This document shows, piece after piece, positions 8,853-17,453 of a DNA stretch of 64,000 nt. How positions within the stretch are numbered: position 1 is the first letter of the stretch; each line of letters opens with the position of its first letter. The notes beneath the pieces were generated by a model. It was not told where the DNA came from. It made no database searches and worked only from the letters and a program-made list of their open reading frames with translations. The position numbers were made by a program, and so were the translations under genes. This DNA is from Bacillota bacterium (lineage in GTDB: Bacteria; Bacillota; Clostridia; Oscillospirales; Oscillospiraceae): the NCBI GenBank assembly GCA_028719885.1, contig JAQYLT010000049.1:1-64000 (forward strand), in the 5' to 3' direction.

Positions 8853-8948
8853 TAGATATTTTCTGTTCAGAATAATTTGATGCAATTCGGCAATTAGCCC
8901 CACCATCGTACCGCAGCCCGACAAATTGGTGTTTGTGTGAATAAAATT

Positions 8949-9176
8949 CGTAGGGAACGCATTTATGCGTTCCGAAACGTCAATTGACATCCATGGTCCG
9001 TTGGATGGTAACGTGTTCCAATTTTTTCCAACATTTTTCCATTCAACATACCCCGGTATAAGTGTTACCGAGGCGGAACGCATGAATGCGTTCCCTACGC
9101 AAAAATCATCGTTATGCGATTCGTTGAACCCTGGTGGTGAATGAACCTTTCGGAATGCATAAATGCATTCCCTACG
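8949..9176. repeat. palindromic repeat cluster R3 (three cores)
   Basis: Cores at 8949 (+, GGAACGCATTTATGCGTTCC), 9074 (-, CGCAT/ATGCG type) and 9151 (-, TGCAT type). The first two form a 151-bp inverted unit; the third lies 77 bp further in the same orientation. The CGCAT core is a third palindrome version, intermediate between the two common ones. Confidence 0.93.
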
Positions 9177-9214
9177 AAACATCCCCTCCGGGGTTCCGGA
9201 GGGGATGGGAAAGA

Positions 9215-11110
9215 TTATTCTCCTTTCAAAAGGGTCTGCTTTTGAAACTGGAGGGTATAGAGCTGATAGTAGCGGCCTTTCTGGTGCAGCAGCTGCTGAT
9301 GGGTGCCCTGCTCCAGGATTTTGCCATGGGACAGGAGGATGATGTTGTCCGCGTGCTGGATGGTACTCAGCCGGTGGGCCACGATCAGCATGGTGCCGAT
9401 GTTCTTCATCTTCTCCAGAGAATCCTGAATGAGAATTTCCGTCTCCGTGTCGATGTTGGCGGTGGCCTCGTCCAGAATCATCACCGAGGGCTTGTGGATG
9501 ATGGTCCGGGCAAAGGACAGCAGCTGCCGCTGACCGGCGGAGAAATTGTTGCCCCGCTCCCGCACTACCTCATCCAGGCCGTGCTCCAGCCTCTTGATGA
9601 ACGTGTCGGCATTCACATACCGGGCGGCCTGCCAAACCTCCTCGTCGCTGACTCCCTCCATCCGCAGCAGGATGTTGCTTCGGATATCACCGGAGAAGAG
9701 GAACACATCCTGGAGCATCTGGCCGAAATGCCGCCGCAGGGAGGCGATTTTGATTTTCCGGATGTCCATGCCGTCAATGAGGATCTGGCCCTTTTGGATG
9801 TCGTAGTTCCGGCAGATCAGAGACAATATGGTAGTCTTGCCGGAGCCGGTGGAGCCCACAAAGGCCACCGTCTGCTTGGGCTCCACATGGAAAGACACCC
9901 CTTTTAAGACCCACTCGCCGGGCTTGTAGGCGAACCACACATCCTTGAATTCAATCTCGCCCCGGATCTGCTCCAGCTCGATGGCATCGGGTGCGTCCAC
10001 CACCTCCGGCTCCATGTCCAGAATGGTGAAAATCTTCTCCGCCGAGGCAAAGGACTGCTGGAGCATATCGAACTGCTCCGCCAGCGCCTGAATGGGGTTG
10101 AAGAATTTGGAGATGTACATGTAGAACGAAACCACGATCTCGCTGGTGATGGTCTGGCCCAGGAAGGTGGTGTCCTGGATATAGCCCCGGCAGCCGATGT
10201 AGAACAGGAACAGATTGGAGGTGACGAACAGCATATACACCATGGGCCGGAAGATGCCGAACACCAGCATCCGATTGTACTTTGCCCGCTGGAGACGGTG
10301 GCTCTTGTCCAGGAATTCCTCCATCTTCACATCCTCCCGGTTGAAAATCTGGGTGATCTTCATACCGGAGAGGTTCTCGGACAGATAGGTGTTCACATCG
10401 GTGCGGGTGTTGTTCACCTTTCGGTGGACCTCCCGGCTGAACCGCTGGAAAATCAGGGTGAACACCACCAGGAACGGGACAAAGCACAATACCATCAAAG
10501 TCAGGGCATAGTTCAGCACCAGCATGGCCCCCAGCACACCGATGATGACCATGGTGTTTTTCAGCAGGGTCACCAGGATGTTGGTGAACAGGTAGCTGAT
10601 GGAATTGGGGTCGTTGCTCACCCGGGTGACCAGCTTGCCCACGGGAATCTGGTTCAGCTGCTCATGGGACAGGCTTTCGATTCGGGTAAAGGTGTCCAGG
10701 CGAATCTGGGTGAGGATTTTCTGACCCACGGACTGCAAAATCATGGCCTGGAAATAGGTGCACACCATGGAGACGATCAGAATCCCCGCGTACAGCGCCA
10801 CCATGGCATAGAGCCGGGAGAGCTGGAAATTTTCCACCTTGATGAGTCCCTGGACCTTGCCCAGCAGCATGGGGGAGAGCACATCATAGGCAATGGACAG
10901 CAGCATGACAAAGAACACCAGAATAAACTGCCCGGTGTAGGGCTTGGCATACTGCAGCAGCCGCCGGATGAGATAGGCATCCGACATGTGCCGCTCATTC
11001 TCCGGGTGCTTGACGCGGCGCTTCAGGACGAAATAGGCCGCCACAAAGGCCAGGGTGAACAGGCCGATGACGGCACAGGCAATGATCAGGGGCAGGAATT
11101 CGTTCATCAT
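9215..11110 (-). CDS. ABC exporter half-transporter, ATPase-permease (canonical site)
   Basis: A 631-residue fused permease-ATPase of the multidrug/lipid exporter type. One extra membrane segment at the N-terminus precedes the six-helix core (to about residue 380). The ATPase follows with Walker A GSTGSGKTT, signature FSAGQRQL (altered at LSGGQ) and Walker B MILDEATANID with the catalytic Glu. It overlaps the partner gene by 4 bp (ATGA). With the partner it should form a heterodimeric exporter in the cytoplasmic membrane; the substrate is unknown. Confidence 0.92.
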   Translation of the reverse strand: MMNEFLPLIIACAVIGLFTLAFVAAYFVLKRRVKHPENERHMSDAYLIRRLLQYAKPYTGQFILVFFVMLLSIAYDVLSPMLLGKVQGLIKVENFQLSRLYAMVALYAGILIVSMVCTYFQAMILQSVGQKILTQIRLDTFTRIESLSHEQLNQIPVGKLVTRVSNDPNSISYLFTNILVTLLKNTMVIIGVLGAMLVLNYALTLMVLCFVPFLVVFTLIFQRFSREVHRKVNNTRTDVNTYLSENLSGMKITQIFNREDVKMEEFLDKSHRLQRAKYNRMLVFGIFRPMVYMLFVTSNLFLFYIGCRGYIQDTTFLGQTITSEIVVSFYMYISKFFNPIQALAEQFDMLQQSFASAEKIFTILDMEPEVVDAPDAIELEQIRGEIEFKDVWFAYKPGEWVLKGVSFHVEPKQTVAFVGSTGSGKTTILSLICRNYDIQKGQILIDGMDIRKIKIASLRRHFGQMLQDVFLFSGDIRSNILLRMEGVSDEEVWQAARYVNADTFIKRLEHGLDEVVRERGNNFSAGQRQLLSFARTIIHKPSVMILDEATANIDTETEILIQDSLEKMKNIGTMLIVAHRLSTIQHADNIILLSHGKILEQGTHQQLLHQKGRYYQLYTLQFQKQTLLKGE

Positions 11111-12882
11111 TCGTTGCCTCCTTCCTCTTCCAGTCGCTGCAAATCCACCATTTTCCGGTAGCTGGCATTGGCGGCGTAGAGTGCCTCATGGGAGGCAAAG
11201 CCGGAGACCCTGCCGTTGTCAATGAAGAGCACCCGGTCCATCTGCTCAATGGTGGAAATCCGGTGGGCAATCAAAATGGTGGTCTTACCCCGGCGGGTTT
11301 CCCGCAGATTGCTGAGGATGGCCCGCTCGGTTTTGGTATCCACGGCGGACACGGAGTCGTCCAGGATCAGAATGGGGGCGTCCTTCATCAATGCCCGGGC
11401 AATGGAAATCCGCTGCTTCTGGCCGCCGGAAACGGTGACGCCCCGCTCCCCCAGCATGGTGTCGTACTCCTGCTGGAACTCCCGGATGTTTTCGTCCACA
11501 TCCGCCAGCACCGCCGCCCGCCGCACCGCCGCCGAATCGATGTTTTTCTCGCCAAAGGCGATGTTCCGGGCGATGGTATCGGAAAACAGGAAATTATCCT
11601 GGGGCACATAGGCACAGTTTTCCCGCACGGAGTGGATGCTCACCTTGTTCACATCCTGGCCGTCGATGAACACCGTCCCATCGGGCACGTTGTAGGTCCT
11701 GAGAATCAAATCCACCAGGGTGGTCTTGCCGGAGCCGGTTTTTCCCACCAGGCCGACGCTCTCCCCCGGGTTGATTTGGAAAGAAACATGCTCCAAAGCG
11801 TCGAATTCCCCATCGGGATAGCGGAAGCTCAGGTCCCGGAATTCGATGCTTCCTTTCACATTTTCCAGCTCCGTCACCCCGGGCGCGTCCTTCACATCTA
11901 CCTCCGCGTCCAAAAGCTCACTGATGCGCTTCAAGGAGGCCTTGCCCCGGGAGGTCATATCAATGAGCTCGGATACCGCCATGATGGGCCAGACGATCGC
12001 GGTGAAATAGCCGATGAACTCCATAAGCTGACCGGCGTCGAAGATGCCCTGATGCACGAGATAGCCGCCGTAGCCCAGGATGATGCACATGACGCTCTCC
12101 ACAAAGGAGCTCACCATGATCCGCATGAGCACGGAGATTTTGGTGTAGTCGACGTTGGCATTTTCATTTTCGTTGTTCAGCTTTTTGAAGGCCATCAGCT
12201 CCTTGGCCTCCTTCACAAAGGCCTTGATCACCGCGATGCCGGAGAAGCTCTCCTGAGAGAAATCCGAAAGCTGAGAGAAGCACTCCTGCCGGTAGTCCCA
12301 CTTTTTCGTCATCACCTTGCCCACAATGGAGGCGCAGCCGAAGAGCAGGGCCATGGGAATCAGCGACAGGGCGGTGAGCAGATGGTCCATCCGCCACATT
12401 TTCACAATGGAGAGGGTGCCCAGAATCAGAGGATCAAAAAACTGCATGAAGCCCCAGCCGAAGCACTCCTGGACGGTGTCCAGATCGTTGGTGAACAGGC
12501 TCATGAGATTACCCACCTTATTCACCTGGTAGTATTCCCGGCTGAGCTGCTTGGCGTGGCTGAACATCCTGTCCCGCAGGTTGGTTTCCACCCGGATGGC
12601 CGCCCCAAAGATGGTCACCCGCCACAGAAACCGGCAGAACACAATGCTCACCACCACGGCGACCATGGGCATGCAGATTTTATCCAGCAGGAACGCCATG
12701 TCGAAAGTATGCTGAACGCCGTCAAGCATCACATAGCCCTGGTTCATGCCGTTGATGACCATCCGATACAGCTCCGGAATCACCAGCTGCAGATAGTCCA
12801 CCGTCCCCAGGGCCAGCAGGCCGATCAGCAGCAGGGGGGCATAGCGCAGGTAATAGCGGTTGATGTGCTTGCCAAAAATCAT
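11107..12882 (-). CDS. ABC exporter half-transporter, ATPase-permease (degenerate site)
   Basis: Partner half of the exporter, 591 residues from the ATG at 12882, which has AGGAGG just upstream; a longer frame to 12933 has no better start. Six membrane helices are followed by an ATPase domain with Walker A GKTGSGKTT, signature VSGGQKQR and Walker B LILDDSVSAVD. The usual catalytic Glu after Walker B is Asp. This is the known asymmetry of heterodimeric exporters such as TM287/288 and BmrCD, where one nucleotide site is weak. Overlap with the next gene implies equal production. Confidence 0.92.
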   Translation of the reverse strand: MIFGKHINRYYLRYAPLLLIGLLALGTVDYLQLVIPELYRMVINGMNQGYVMLDGVQHTFDMAFLLDKICMPMVAVVVSIVFCRFLWRVTIFGAAIRVETNLRDRMFSHAKQLSREYYQVNKVGNLMSLFTNDLDTVQECFGWGFMQFFDPLILGTLSIVKMWRMDHLLTALSLIPMALLFGCASIVGKVMTKKWDYRQECFSQLSDFSQESFSGIAVIKAFVKEAKELMAFKKLNNENENANVDYTKISVLMRIMVSSFVESVMCIILGYGGYLVHQGIFDAGQLMEFIGYFTAIVWPIMAVSELIDMTSRGKASLKRISELLDAEVDVKDAPGVTELENVKGSIEFRDLSFRYPDGEFDALEHVSFQINPGESVGLVGKTGSGKTTLVDLILRTYNVPDGTVFIDGQDVNKVSIHSVRENCAYVPQDNFLFSDTIARNIAFGEKNIDSAAVRRAAVLADVDENIREFQQEYDTMLGERGVTVSGGQKQRISIARALMKDAPILILDDSVSAVDTKTERAILSNLRETRRGKTTILIAHRISTIEQMDRVLFIDNGRVSGFASHEALYAANASYRKMVDLQRLEEEGGNE

Positions 12883-13027
12883 ATTCTCCCTCCTTTTTCC
12901 AAAAAAGCGTACATGTTTGACATTATAGCACATATTTTTGAATTTGCAACCAATCTTCCGGAAAAATCCCTATCTTTTCATGATAACCGCTCCCGGGTTT
13001 TGCGCTGCAGGAGCCTTCGAATTCTCC

Positions 13028-13056
13028 TTGACAACCCAAGCAATCAGGGCTATAAT
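13028..13056 (+). promoter_or_regulatory. promoter of antisense RNA
   Basis: Perfect TTGACA, 17-bp spacer, TATAAT on the plus strand, with no plus-strand gene behind it, only a short terminated transcript. Confidence 0.85.
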
Positions 13057-13093
13057 AAAAACACAGGAAGATGTGCGCTGGTAACACACATCT
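13057..13093 (-). terminator. weak possible terminator of the peptide mRNA
   Basis: On the minus strand a 7-bp stem (AGATGTG/CACATCT, 13069-13093) with an 11-nt loop is followed after 7 nt by TTTTTATT. If used, the peptide mRNA would cover the whole antisense RNA. The gap before the T-run makes it weak. Confidence 0.35.
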
Positions 13094-13207
13094 CCCTGCG
13101 GTGTCCGCCCAGACGGTTGCCACAGTCAAATCAGGTACACCTTCTCAAGAGTATTTCTCCTGAGAGCAGTGAGCCATCTGGTAGCGACAGACGGCTCACT
13201 TTTTCTT
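13063..13207 (+). ncRNA. putative antisense RNA (type I antitoxin-like)
   Basis: A short RNA of about 145 nt is predicted between a consensus promoter (13028-13056) and a strong terminator (13168-13207). It contains no credible reading frame. It converges on the 31-codon hydrophobic peptide gene of the minus strand and overlaps its last four codons and its 3' untranslated part. That is the arrangement of clostridial type I antitoxin RNAs. Transcription itself is inferred. Confidence 0.6.
13168..13207 (+). terminator. terminator of antisense RNA
   Basis: Arms AGTGAGCCATCTG and CAGACGGCTCACT with a 7-nt loop, followed by TTTTCTT on the plus strand. The hairpin region overlaps the peptide gene's stop codon. 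Confidence 0.85.
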
Positions 13208-13291
13208 GTTTCTGGAAGCTATGTAGCAATAGATGGCAAAAGCCAATCCAATGATGCTGCAAATGCTGCCAATAACATTCAAAATGTCCAT
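13196..13291 (-). CDS. 31-aa hydrophobic peptide, putative type I toxin
   Basis: A 31-codon frame starting MDILNVIGSICSIIG. It forms one membrane segment (about residues 4-25) and ends with a basic tail (SRNKKK). AGGAGGT lies 7 nt before the ATG, and a perfect promoter stands at 13440-13468, giving a leader of about 140 nt. One short helix plus a Lys-rich end is the hallmark of type I toxins of Firmicutes (TxpA/BsrG and the C. difficile families); no specific family is recognised. A convergent antisense RNA covers its 3' end. A small structural membrane peptide is the alternative. Confidence 0.7.
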   Translation of the reverse strand: MDILNVIGSICSIIGLAFAIYCYIASRNKKK

Positions 13292-13439
13292 ATCGGCTAC
13301 CTCCTGGAATCAGATTCCCGCGAGGCTGCGATATTTCGCCTTCCTTTCCGCCTACGCGGGTAGTCAGGCAACCGTCTTTTTACCGTCAACCGTCTGGATG
13401 TCAAAGCACGACAGGAGACGGTGGGTGTTCACGATTCCC

Positions 13440-13468
13440 ATTATACTGGGTGAATGGGCGTCTGTCAA
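13440..13468 (-). promoter_or_regulatory. promoter of the 31-aa peptide gene
   Basis: Perfect TTGACA, 17-bp spacer, TATAAT on the minus strand. Confidence 0.88.
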
Positions 13469-13508
13469 TGTTTGTAAATCCCAGGGTCATCCAGGATATT
13501 CCCCGAAA

Positions 13509-13547
13509 CAGCGAGCCATCTGGTGCGCCAGATGGCTCGCTGTTTTT
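13509..13547 (+). terminator. second hairpin terminator near the toxin-like locus
   Basis: Arms CAGCGAGCCATCTGG and CCAGATGGCTCGCTG around a TGCG loop, then TTTTTAT on the plus strand. The arm GAGCCATCTGG repeats the terminator at 13168. No plus-strand gene ends here. Confidence 0.8.
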
Positions 13548-13598
13548 ATGCTCATCGGCTTCCCGCAAAGCGATAAATTGGAATCTGTAGAGGTGATT

Positions 13599-13895
13599 CG
13601 TAGGGAACGGATTTATCCGTTCCGAAACCCCCGATGATCACCGCAGTTCGTTGAATGGCATTTTGAGGAACATATTACTGGCATTTCACCATTTATCCAA
13701 CCGGTTTTGAAACAATACGCAAGCGGAATGCATAAATGCATTCCCTACGCACACGTTGAAACATTTTTAATTCAACGAACCCGTCAAATTTCAATTTATC
13801 GGGTCAGTACCGGTCGAGGGGCCCAGGAGTTATGGGTTAATTGCCCAAGGTTCGTAACGAATTGGCCGCGGGGCCTCCCTGCCAAATTCCAATTT
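13599..13895. repeat. palindromic repeat R4 with long extension
   Basis: Cores at 13599 (+, CGGAT type) and 13724 (-, TGCAT type) form a 151-bp unit. A further 145 bp to about 13895, including GGTCGAGGGGCCCAGGAG and CAAGGTTCGTAACGAATTGG, is found again nearly unchanged but inverted at about 34030-34330. Confidence 0.92.
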
Positions 13896-13930
13896 ATCAT
13901 TCTCTTAAGAAAGCCTTAATCCACGGAAGC

Positions 13931-13959
13931 TTGACAATTGCTGTATGAACTGTTATAGT
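13931..13959 (+). promoter_or_regulatory. promoter of the GntR-ABC operon
   Basis: TTGACA, 17-bp spacer, TATAGT on the plus strand, about 50 bp upstream of the GntR start. Confidence 0.8.
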
Positions 13960-13986
13960 AACTGTACTAGTACGGTTAGTACAGTT
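13960..13986. promoter_or_regulatory. inverted-repeat operator, likely GntR/YtrA autoregulation
   Basis: Perfect inverted repeat AACTGTACTA - 7 bp - TAGTACAGTT directly after the -10 box and before the GntR start. Its position would let a bound repressor block transcription. The assignment to the adjacent regulator is inferred from position. Confidence 0.72.
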
Positions 13987-14010
13987 AATTCAAAACAGGA
14001 GGAAAGCCAA

Positions 14011-14376
14011 ATGCTGCATCTGGACTATCGGGATGCCAGGCCCATTTACGTGCAGATTATGGACGGTCTGCGGCAGCAGATCACGTCCGGGGTTCTGCGG
14101 CAGGGCGATCGGCTTCCCAGCGTGCGGGAGCTGGCGGTGGAGCTGTCCATCAACCCCAACACCATTCAGCGCTCCTACCGGCAGTTGGAAATGGAGGGGT
14201 GGATCGCCACCGTCCCCGGCAAGGGCTGCTTCGTCTGCGCCATTCCCACCGGCGACCCAAAGCAGGAAATGCGGTTGCTGCACCAATTCGATGAAGCCGC
14301 CAAGAAGCTGCTGGGGCTGGGCTATACCCGGCAGGAGCTTCAAAAGAGGCTGGAACAGGAGGAAAATCATGCTTGA
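14011..14376 (+). CDS. GntR-family (YtrA-type) transcriptional regulator
   Basis: A 121-residue DNA-binding repressor. Residues about 1-75 form a GntR winged helix (YVQIMDGLRQQITSGVLRQG, then LPSVRELAVELSINPNTIQRSYRQLE), followed by a short tail instead of a large ligand domain, as in the YtrA group that controls ABC exporters. AGGAGG precedes the ATG at 14011. Its end overlaps the ABC ATPase start by 8 bp. A perfect inverted repeat lies on top of the operon promoter, so it probably represses its own operon. Confidence 0.93.
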   Translation: MLHLDYRDARPIYVQIMDGLRQQITSGVLRQGDRLPSVRELAVELSINPNTIQRSYRQLEMEGWIATVPGKGCFVCAIPTGDPKQEMRLLHQFDEAAKKLLGLGYTRQELQKRLEQEENHA

Positions 14377-15247
14377 AATGAAAAACGTCACCAAAATCTT
14401 TGGTGATTTCAAGGCGCTGGACGATTTGAGTCTGCACGTGCCCCAGGGCTCCGTTTACGGCCTGGTGGGTCCCAACGGCGCGGGCAAGACCACCGTCATC
14501 CGCCATCTCACCGGCATCTATCAGCCGGACAGCGGCTCCGTCACCGTAGGAGGCCAGCCGGTGTGGAACGACCCGGCAGTCAAGGAGCGAATCGGCTACA
14601 TCAGCGATGAAATCTTCTATTTCCCCGCCGCCACCCTGGAGGACATGCACCAGTTTTACCGGCAGATGTTTGAGCCCTTTGACGAGGCGCTCTACCAAAA
14701 GCTGAAAGAAATCTTCCCCCTGCCCGCAGGCCCCATTCGCCGGTTCTCCAAGGGCATGCAGAAGCAGGCGGCCTTCCACCTGACCCTTGCCGCCCGTCCC
14801 GAGGTGATGATTCTGGACGAGCCGGTGGACGGCCTGGACCCGGTGATGCGGCGGCAGGTGATGAGCCTGATTCTCGACCAGGTGGCGGAGCGGGGCACCA
14901 CGGTGCTGATTTCCAGCCACAACCTGCGGGAATTGGAGGATGTGTGCGACCATGTAGGCATCATGGACCACGGTAAAATGCTCATGGAAAAGAGCCTGGC
15001 GGACATGCAGGGGGGCACCGTGAAGCTGCAGATCGTGGGGGATGCCCCGGCGGGCTTTGAGATTCTCCACGAGAGCCGCTCCGGCAGGCTGAATACATAC
15101 ATTCTACGGGGCGGCTGTCAGGAGGTGCGGGACCGCTGTGAGGCCATGGATCCCGCCTATTTTGATGTGCTCCCCCTTTCCCTGGAGGAAATCTTCATCT
15201 ATGAACTGGGAGGTGTGAACTATGAAGTTAAAAAAAGCGTGCTATGA
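14369..15247 (+). CDS. ABC transporter ATP-binding protein
   Basis: A 292-residue cytosolic ATPase, started at the ATG of 14369 behind AGGAGG; the frame is open further upstream but only across the regulator. Walker A GPNGAGKTT near residue 40, a signature altered to FSKGMQKQ, Walker B VMILDEPVDGLDP, and an H-loop in LISSHNLREL are present. The C-terminal part (about 220-292) is the extension common in YtrB/CcmA-type ATPases. It overlaps the permease gene by 26 bp. It presumably powers the next protein to export a peptide or drug, or to respond to envelope stress. Confidence 0.93.
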   Translation: MLEMKNVTKIFGDFKALDDLSLHVPQGSVYGLVGPNGAGKTTVIRHLTGIYQPDSGSVTVGGQPVWNDPAVKERIGYISDEIFYFPAATLEDMHQFYRQMFEPFDEALYQKLKEIFPLPAGPIRRFSKGMQKQAAFHLTLAARPEVMILDEPVDGLDPVMRRQVMSLILDQVAERGTTVLISSHNLRELEDVCDHVGIMDHGKMLMEKSLADMQGGTVKLQIVGDAPAGFEILHESRSGRLNTYILRGGCQEVRDRCEAMDPAYFDVLPLSLEEIFIYELGGVNYEVKKSVL

Positions 15248-17066
15248 TCCCGCCTTCTGCCGCATGGGGCTCAAGCGCTTTGGCCCTCTGGCCATTCTCT
15301 ATACCCTGGTGCTGGTGCTGCTGACCCTGAGCAACGTCAATCTGGGGCAGAACAGGTATGGAAATATTCTCACCAGCCTGTATGTGTTTTTTCAGTACAC
15401 CCTGGTCCTGAATTTCGCCTATGCCTTTGTTTTGGTCCAGCTGCTGCTGGGTGATCTGTACACCCCCCGGCTGTGCTACGCCATTCATTCCCTCCCCGTC
15501 ACCCGGGGCGGCTGGTTCGGCACCCAGGTGATTCAGGGTATCCTCAGTGTGATTCCCGGGATTCTGATTTCCGGCGGACTGATGGCGGCCTCCATGACCC
15601 GGTTCCGGGAGCTGATTCCGATATGGATGGGCGTTTCCATGCTGCAATACCTGTTCTTTTTGGGGCTTTCCCTGCTGTGCGGGGTCTGCGCCGGGAACCG
15701 GATGGGCATGGCGGTGCTGTACGGTTTGGCCAATTTCTTTGGCATTGTGATTTCCTGGGCCCGGCTGAAAATCTTCGCCCCGCTGATCTACGGCATGTAT
15801 CTGCCGGATGCCCGGATGCTGCTGTGCCCCATTTCCGAGATGGTGACCAAGGAGATTTTCAAGACAGAATATCTCCAGACAGTTGTCCGCGCCGGGGAGG
15901 ACGGCCCCACCGCCTACTTCAGCTGTGAGGACGTGGCCAGCATGACCATCCAGCCCGACGGCATCCTCACTGCGGTGTTCTACGCCATACTGGGCTGCAT
16001 TGCCATTTTCCTGGCGGTGAAGCTGCTGCAAAAGCGCAAGCCGGAGTGCGCCGGTGATCTGCTGGCCTTCCCGAAAATGGAGCCGGTGGTGCTGGTGCTG
16101 TGCACCCTCAGCGCCGGTGTGGTATTCCACGCAGTTTCCAGCCTGTTCGACTGGAGCATCGGCTATCTGATGCTGGCCGTGGGTCTGGTACTGGGCTACT
16201 ACTGCTGCCTGATGCTCTTAAAGCGCCGGGTGAATGTGTTCACCGGCAAGAGCTTCCTGCCCCTGGCCGCCATGTGCGCCCTGGTGCTTCTTGCCCTGGG
16301 CATCACCGGACTGGACCTCTTCGGCATCACCTACCGGATGCCGGAGACGGAGCAGGTGGAAAGCGTCAGACTGCGCCTTCCCATCGGGTATCACGACGCC
16401 TTCACCGCCACCGAGACAGCGGACATCGAGAACATCCTCACCCTCCAGCGGGATGCTCTGGAGGAGCACCGGCAGCGGGAGGCCGCCCGGCCCCTGCTGG
16501 AGCGCATCTTCGGCAGCGAGGATGAGGATATTGAATTCGACAAGGACGACGGCAGCTTTGAAAGGGCCGGGCGGATGTACATCACCTACACCCTGAAAAA
16601 CGGCTCCGTCTTCAGCCGCTGCTACCTGTATCACGAAACCAGCCCCCACCTGGAAATCCTGCAAAACATCTATTCCCGGCCGGAATTCGTGTTCAGCGAC
16701 TTTGGCTTTGATGTATTCTCCCAGGAGGATGTATACGGCCTGCTGGAAACCACCCAGCTGGTGCAGCTGAACTGCTGGCATGAAAGCGGGGACATCGCGG
16801 GCTACAGCCAGAGCAAAACCATCAACATCTCCCGGGAGGACTGGAAGGCGCTGCTGGACGCTCTGCTGGAGGATTCCAAAGCGGGCAAACTCAGCCAGTC
16901 CTACACCCTCCACGACGTTTGGTGCTACGCGGACTCCATCAATTTCATCCACCCCTCCAGCTACTTCGACGGCATGGACTGTCTGACTGTGGATGTGTTC
17001 GGCGACAGCGAAAACACCCTGAACTGGCTGATTGAACACGGCTACCACGACGAAATCACGGAATAA
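15222..17066 (+). CDS. ABC-2-like multi-pass membrane protein
   Basis: A 614-residue membrane protein. Six or so hydrophobic segments lie between residues 20 and 260 (for example AILYTLVLVLLTL), with two to three more between 270 and 375. A soluble C-terminal region of about 230 residues, rich in acidic and aromatic residues, is predicted outside. It resembles the membrane partners of YtrB-type ATPases, though no named family is certain. The ATG at 15222 lies inside the ATPase gene, so translation is coupled. It is the last gene of the GntR operon. Confidence 0.85.
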   Translation: MKLKKACYDPAFCRMGLKRFGPLAILYTLVLVLLTLSNVNLGQNRYGNILTSLYVFFQYTLVLNFAYAFVLVQLLLGDLYTPRLCYAIHSLPVTRGGWFGTQVIQGILSVIPGILISGGLMAASMTRFRELIPIWMGVSMLQYLFFLGLSLLCGVCAGNRMGMAVLYGLANFFGIVISWARLKIFAPLIYGMYLPDARMLLCPISEMVTKEIFKTEYLQTVVRAGEDGPTAYFSCEDVASMTIQPDGILTAVFYAILGCIAIFLAVKLLQKRKPECAGDLLAFPKMEPVVLVLCTLSAGVVFHAVSSLFDWSIGYLMLAVGLVLGYYCCLMLLKRRVNVFTGKSFLPLAAMCALVLLALGITGLDLFGITYRMPETEQVESVRLRLPIGYHDAFTATETADIENILTLQRDALEEHRQREAARPLLERIFGSEDEDIEFDKDDGSFERAGRMYITYTLKNGSVFSRCYLYHETSPHLEILQNIYSRPEFVFSDFGFDVFSQEDVYGLLETTQLVQLNCWHESGDIAGYSQSKTINISREDWKALLDALLEDSKAGKLSQSYTLHDVWCYADSINFIHPSSYFDGMDCLTVDVFGDSENTLNWLIEHGYHDEITE

Positions 17067-17074
17067 CCCTCATT

Positions 17075-17106
17075 CCCCCCCCGCCGATCCCGGCGGGGGG
17101 GGAAAA
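17075..17106. other. C/G-tract hairpin after the GntR operon
   Basis: Eight Cs plus GCC, a 6-nt loop, then GGC plus eight Gs: a very stable hairpin 9 bp after the stop of the membrane protein. No T-run follows on either strand, so it could be a 3' stabiliser or imperfect terminator. The homopolymer tracts are also prone to sequencing error. Confidence 0.6.
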
Positions 17107-17165
17107 TCGTAGGGGAGCATTGGTACAAATGGGTGTTTGCCCAACGGGATATGTACCAACGTGTG

Positions 17166-17316
17166 CGTAGGGAACGGATTTATCCGTTCCGAAACGTGGG
17201 TGAACATCCGTGGTTCGTTGGATGGTAACAGGTTCCAATTTTTTCCCAACAATGATCCACTCAACTTACCCCAATAAAAACGTTACCGAGTGGAATGCAT
17301 AAATGCATTCCCTACG
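17166..17316. repeat. palindromic repeat unit R5
   Basis: Cores at 17166 (+, CGGAT type) and 17291 (-, TGCAT type), span 151 bp. The interior runs opposite to that of R1/R7, beginning with GGTGAACATCCGTGG. Confidence 0.95.
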
Positions 17317-17360
17317 CAAAAATCATCGGATAACCAAATGTGATGCAATCAAAACTTACA

Positions 17361-17402
17361 GAAAAAGGAACCGCCTTGTGAACGAAAGCGGTTCCCTTTT
17401 TC
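17361..17402 (-). terminator. terminator of the BMP-type importer operon
   Basis: Arms GGGAACCGC and GCGGTTCC, then TTTTTC on the minus strand, about 50 bp after the last permease stop; it is nearly symmetric and could work both ways. Confidence 0.85.
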
Positions 17403-17453
17403 ATATGAAAGTGGATGAAAACGGTCTTACGAACAACCCGCAGGGGGTATTTT

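Noticed and set aside
17075-17106. Hairpin with C8/G8 tracts as a standard terminator
   Set aside because: No T-run follows on either strand, so it is listed only as a hairpin.
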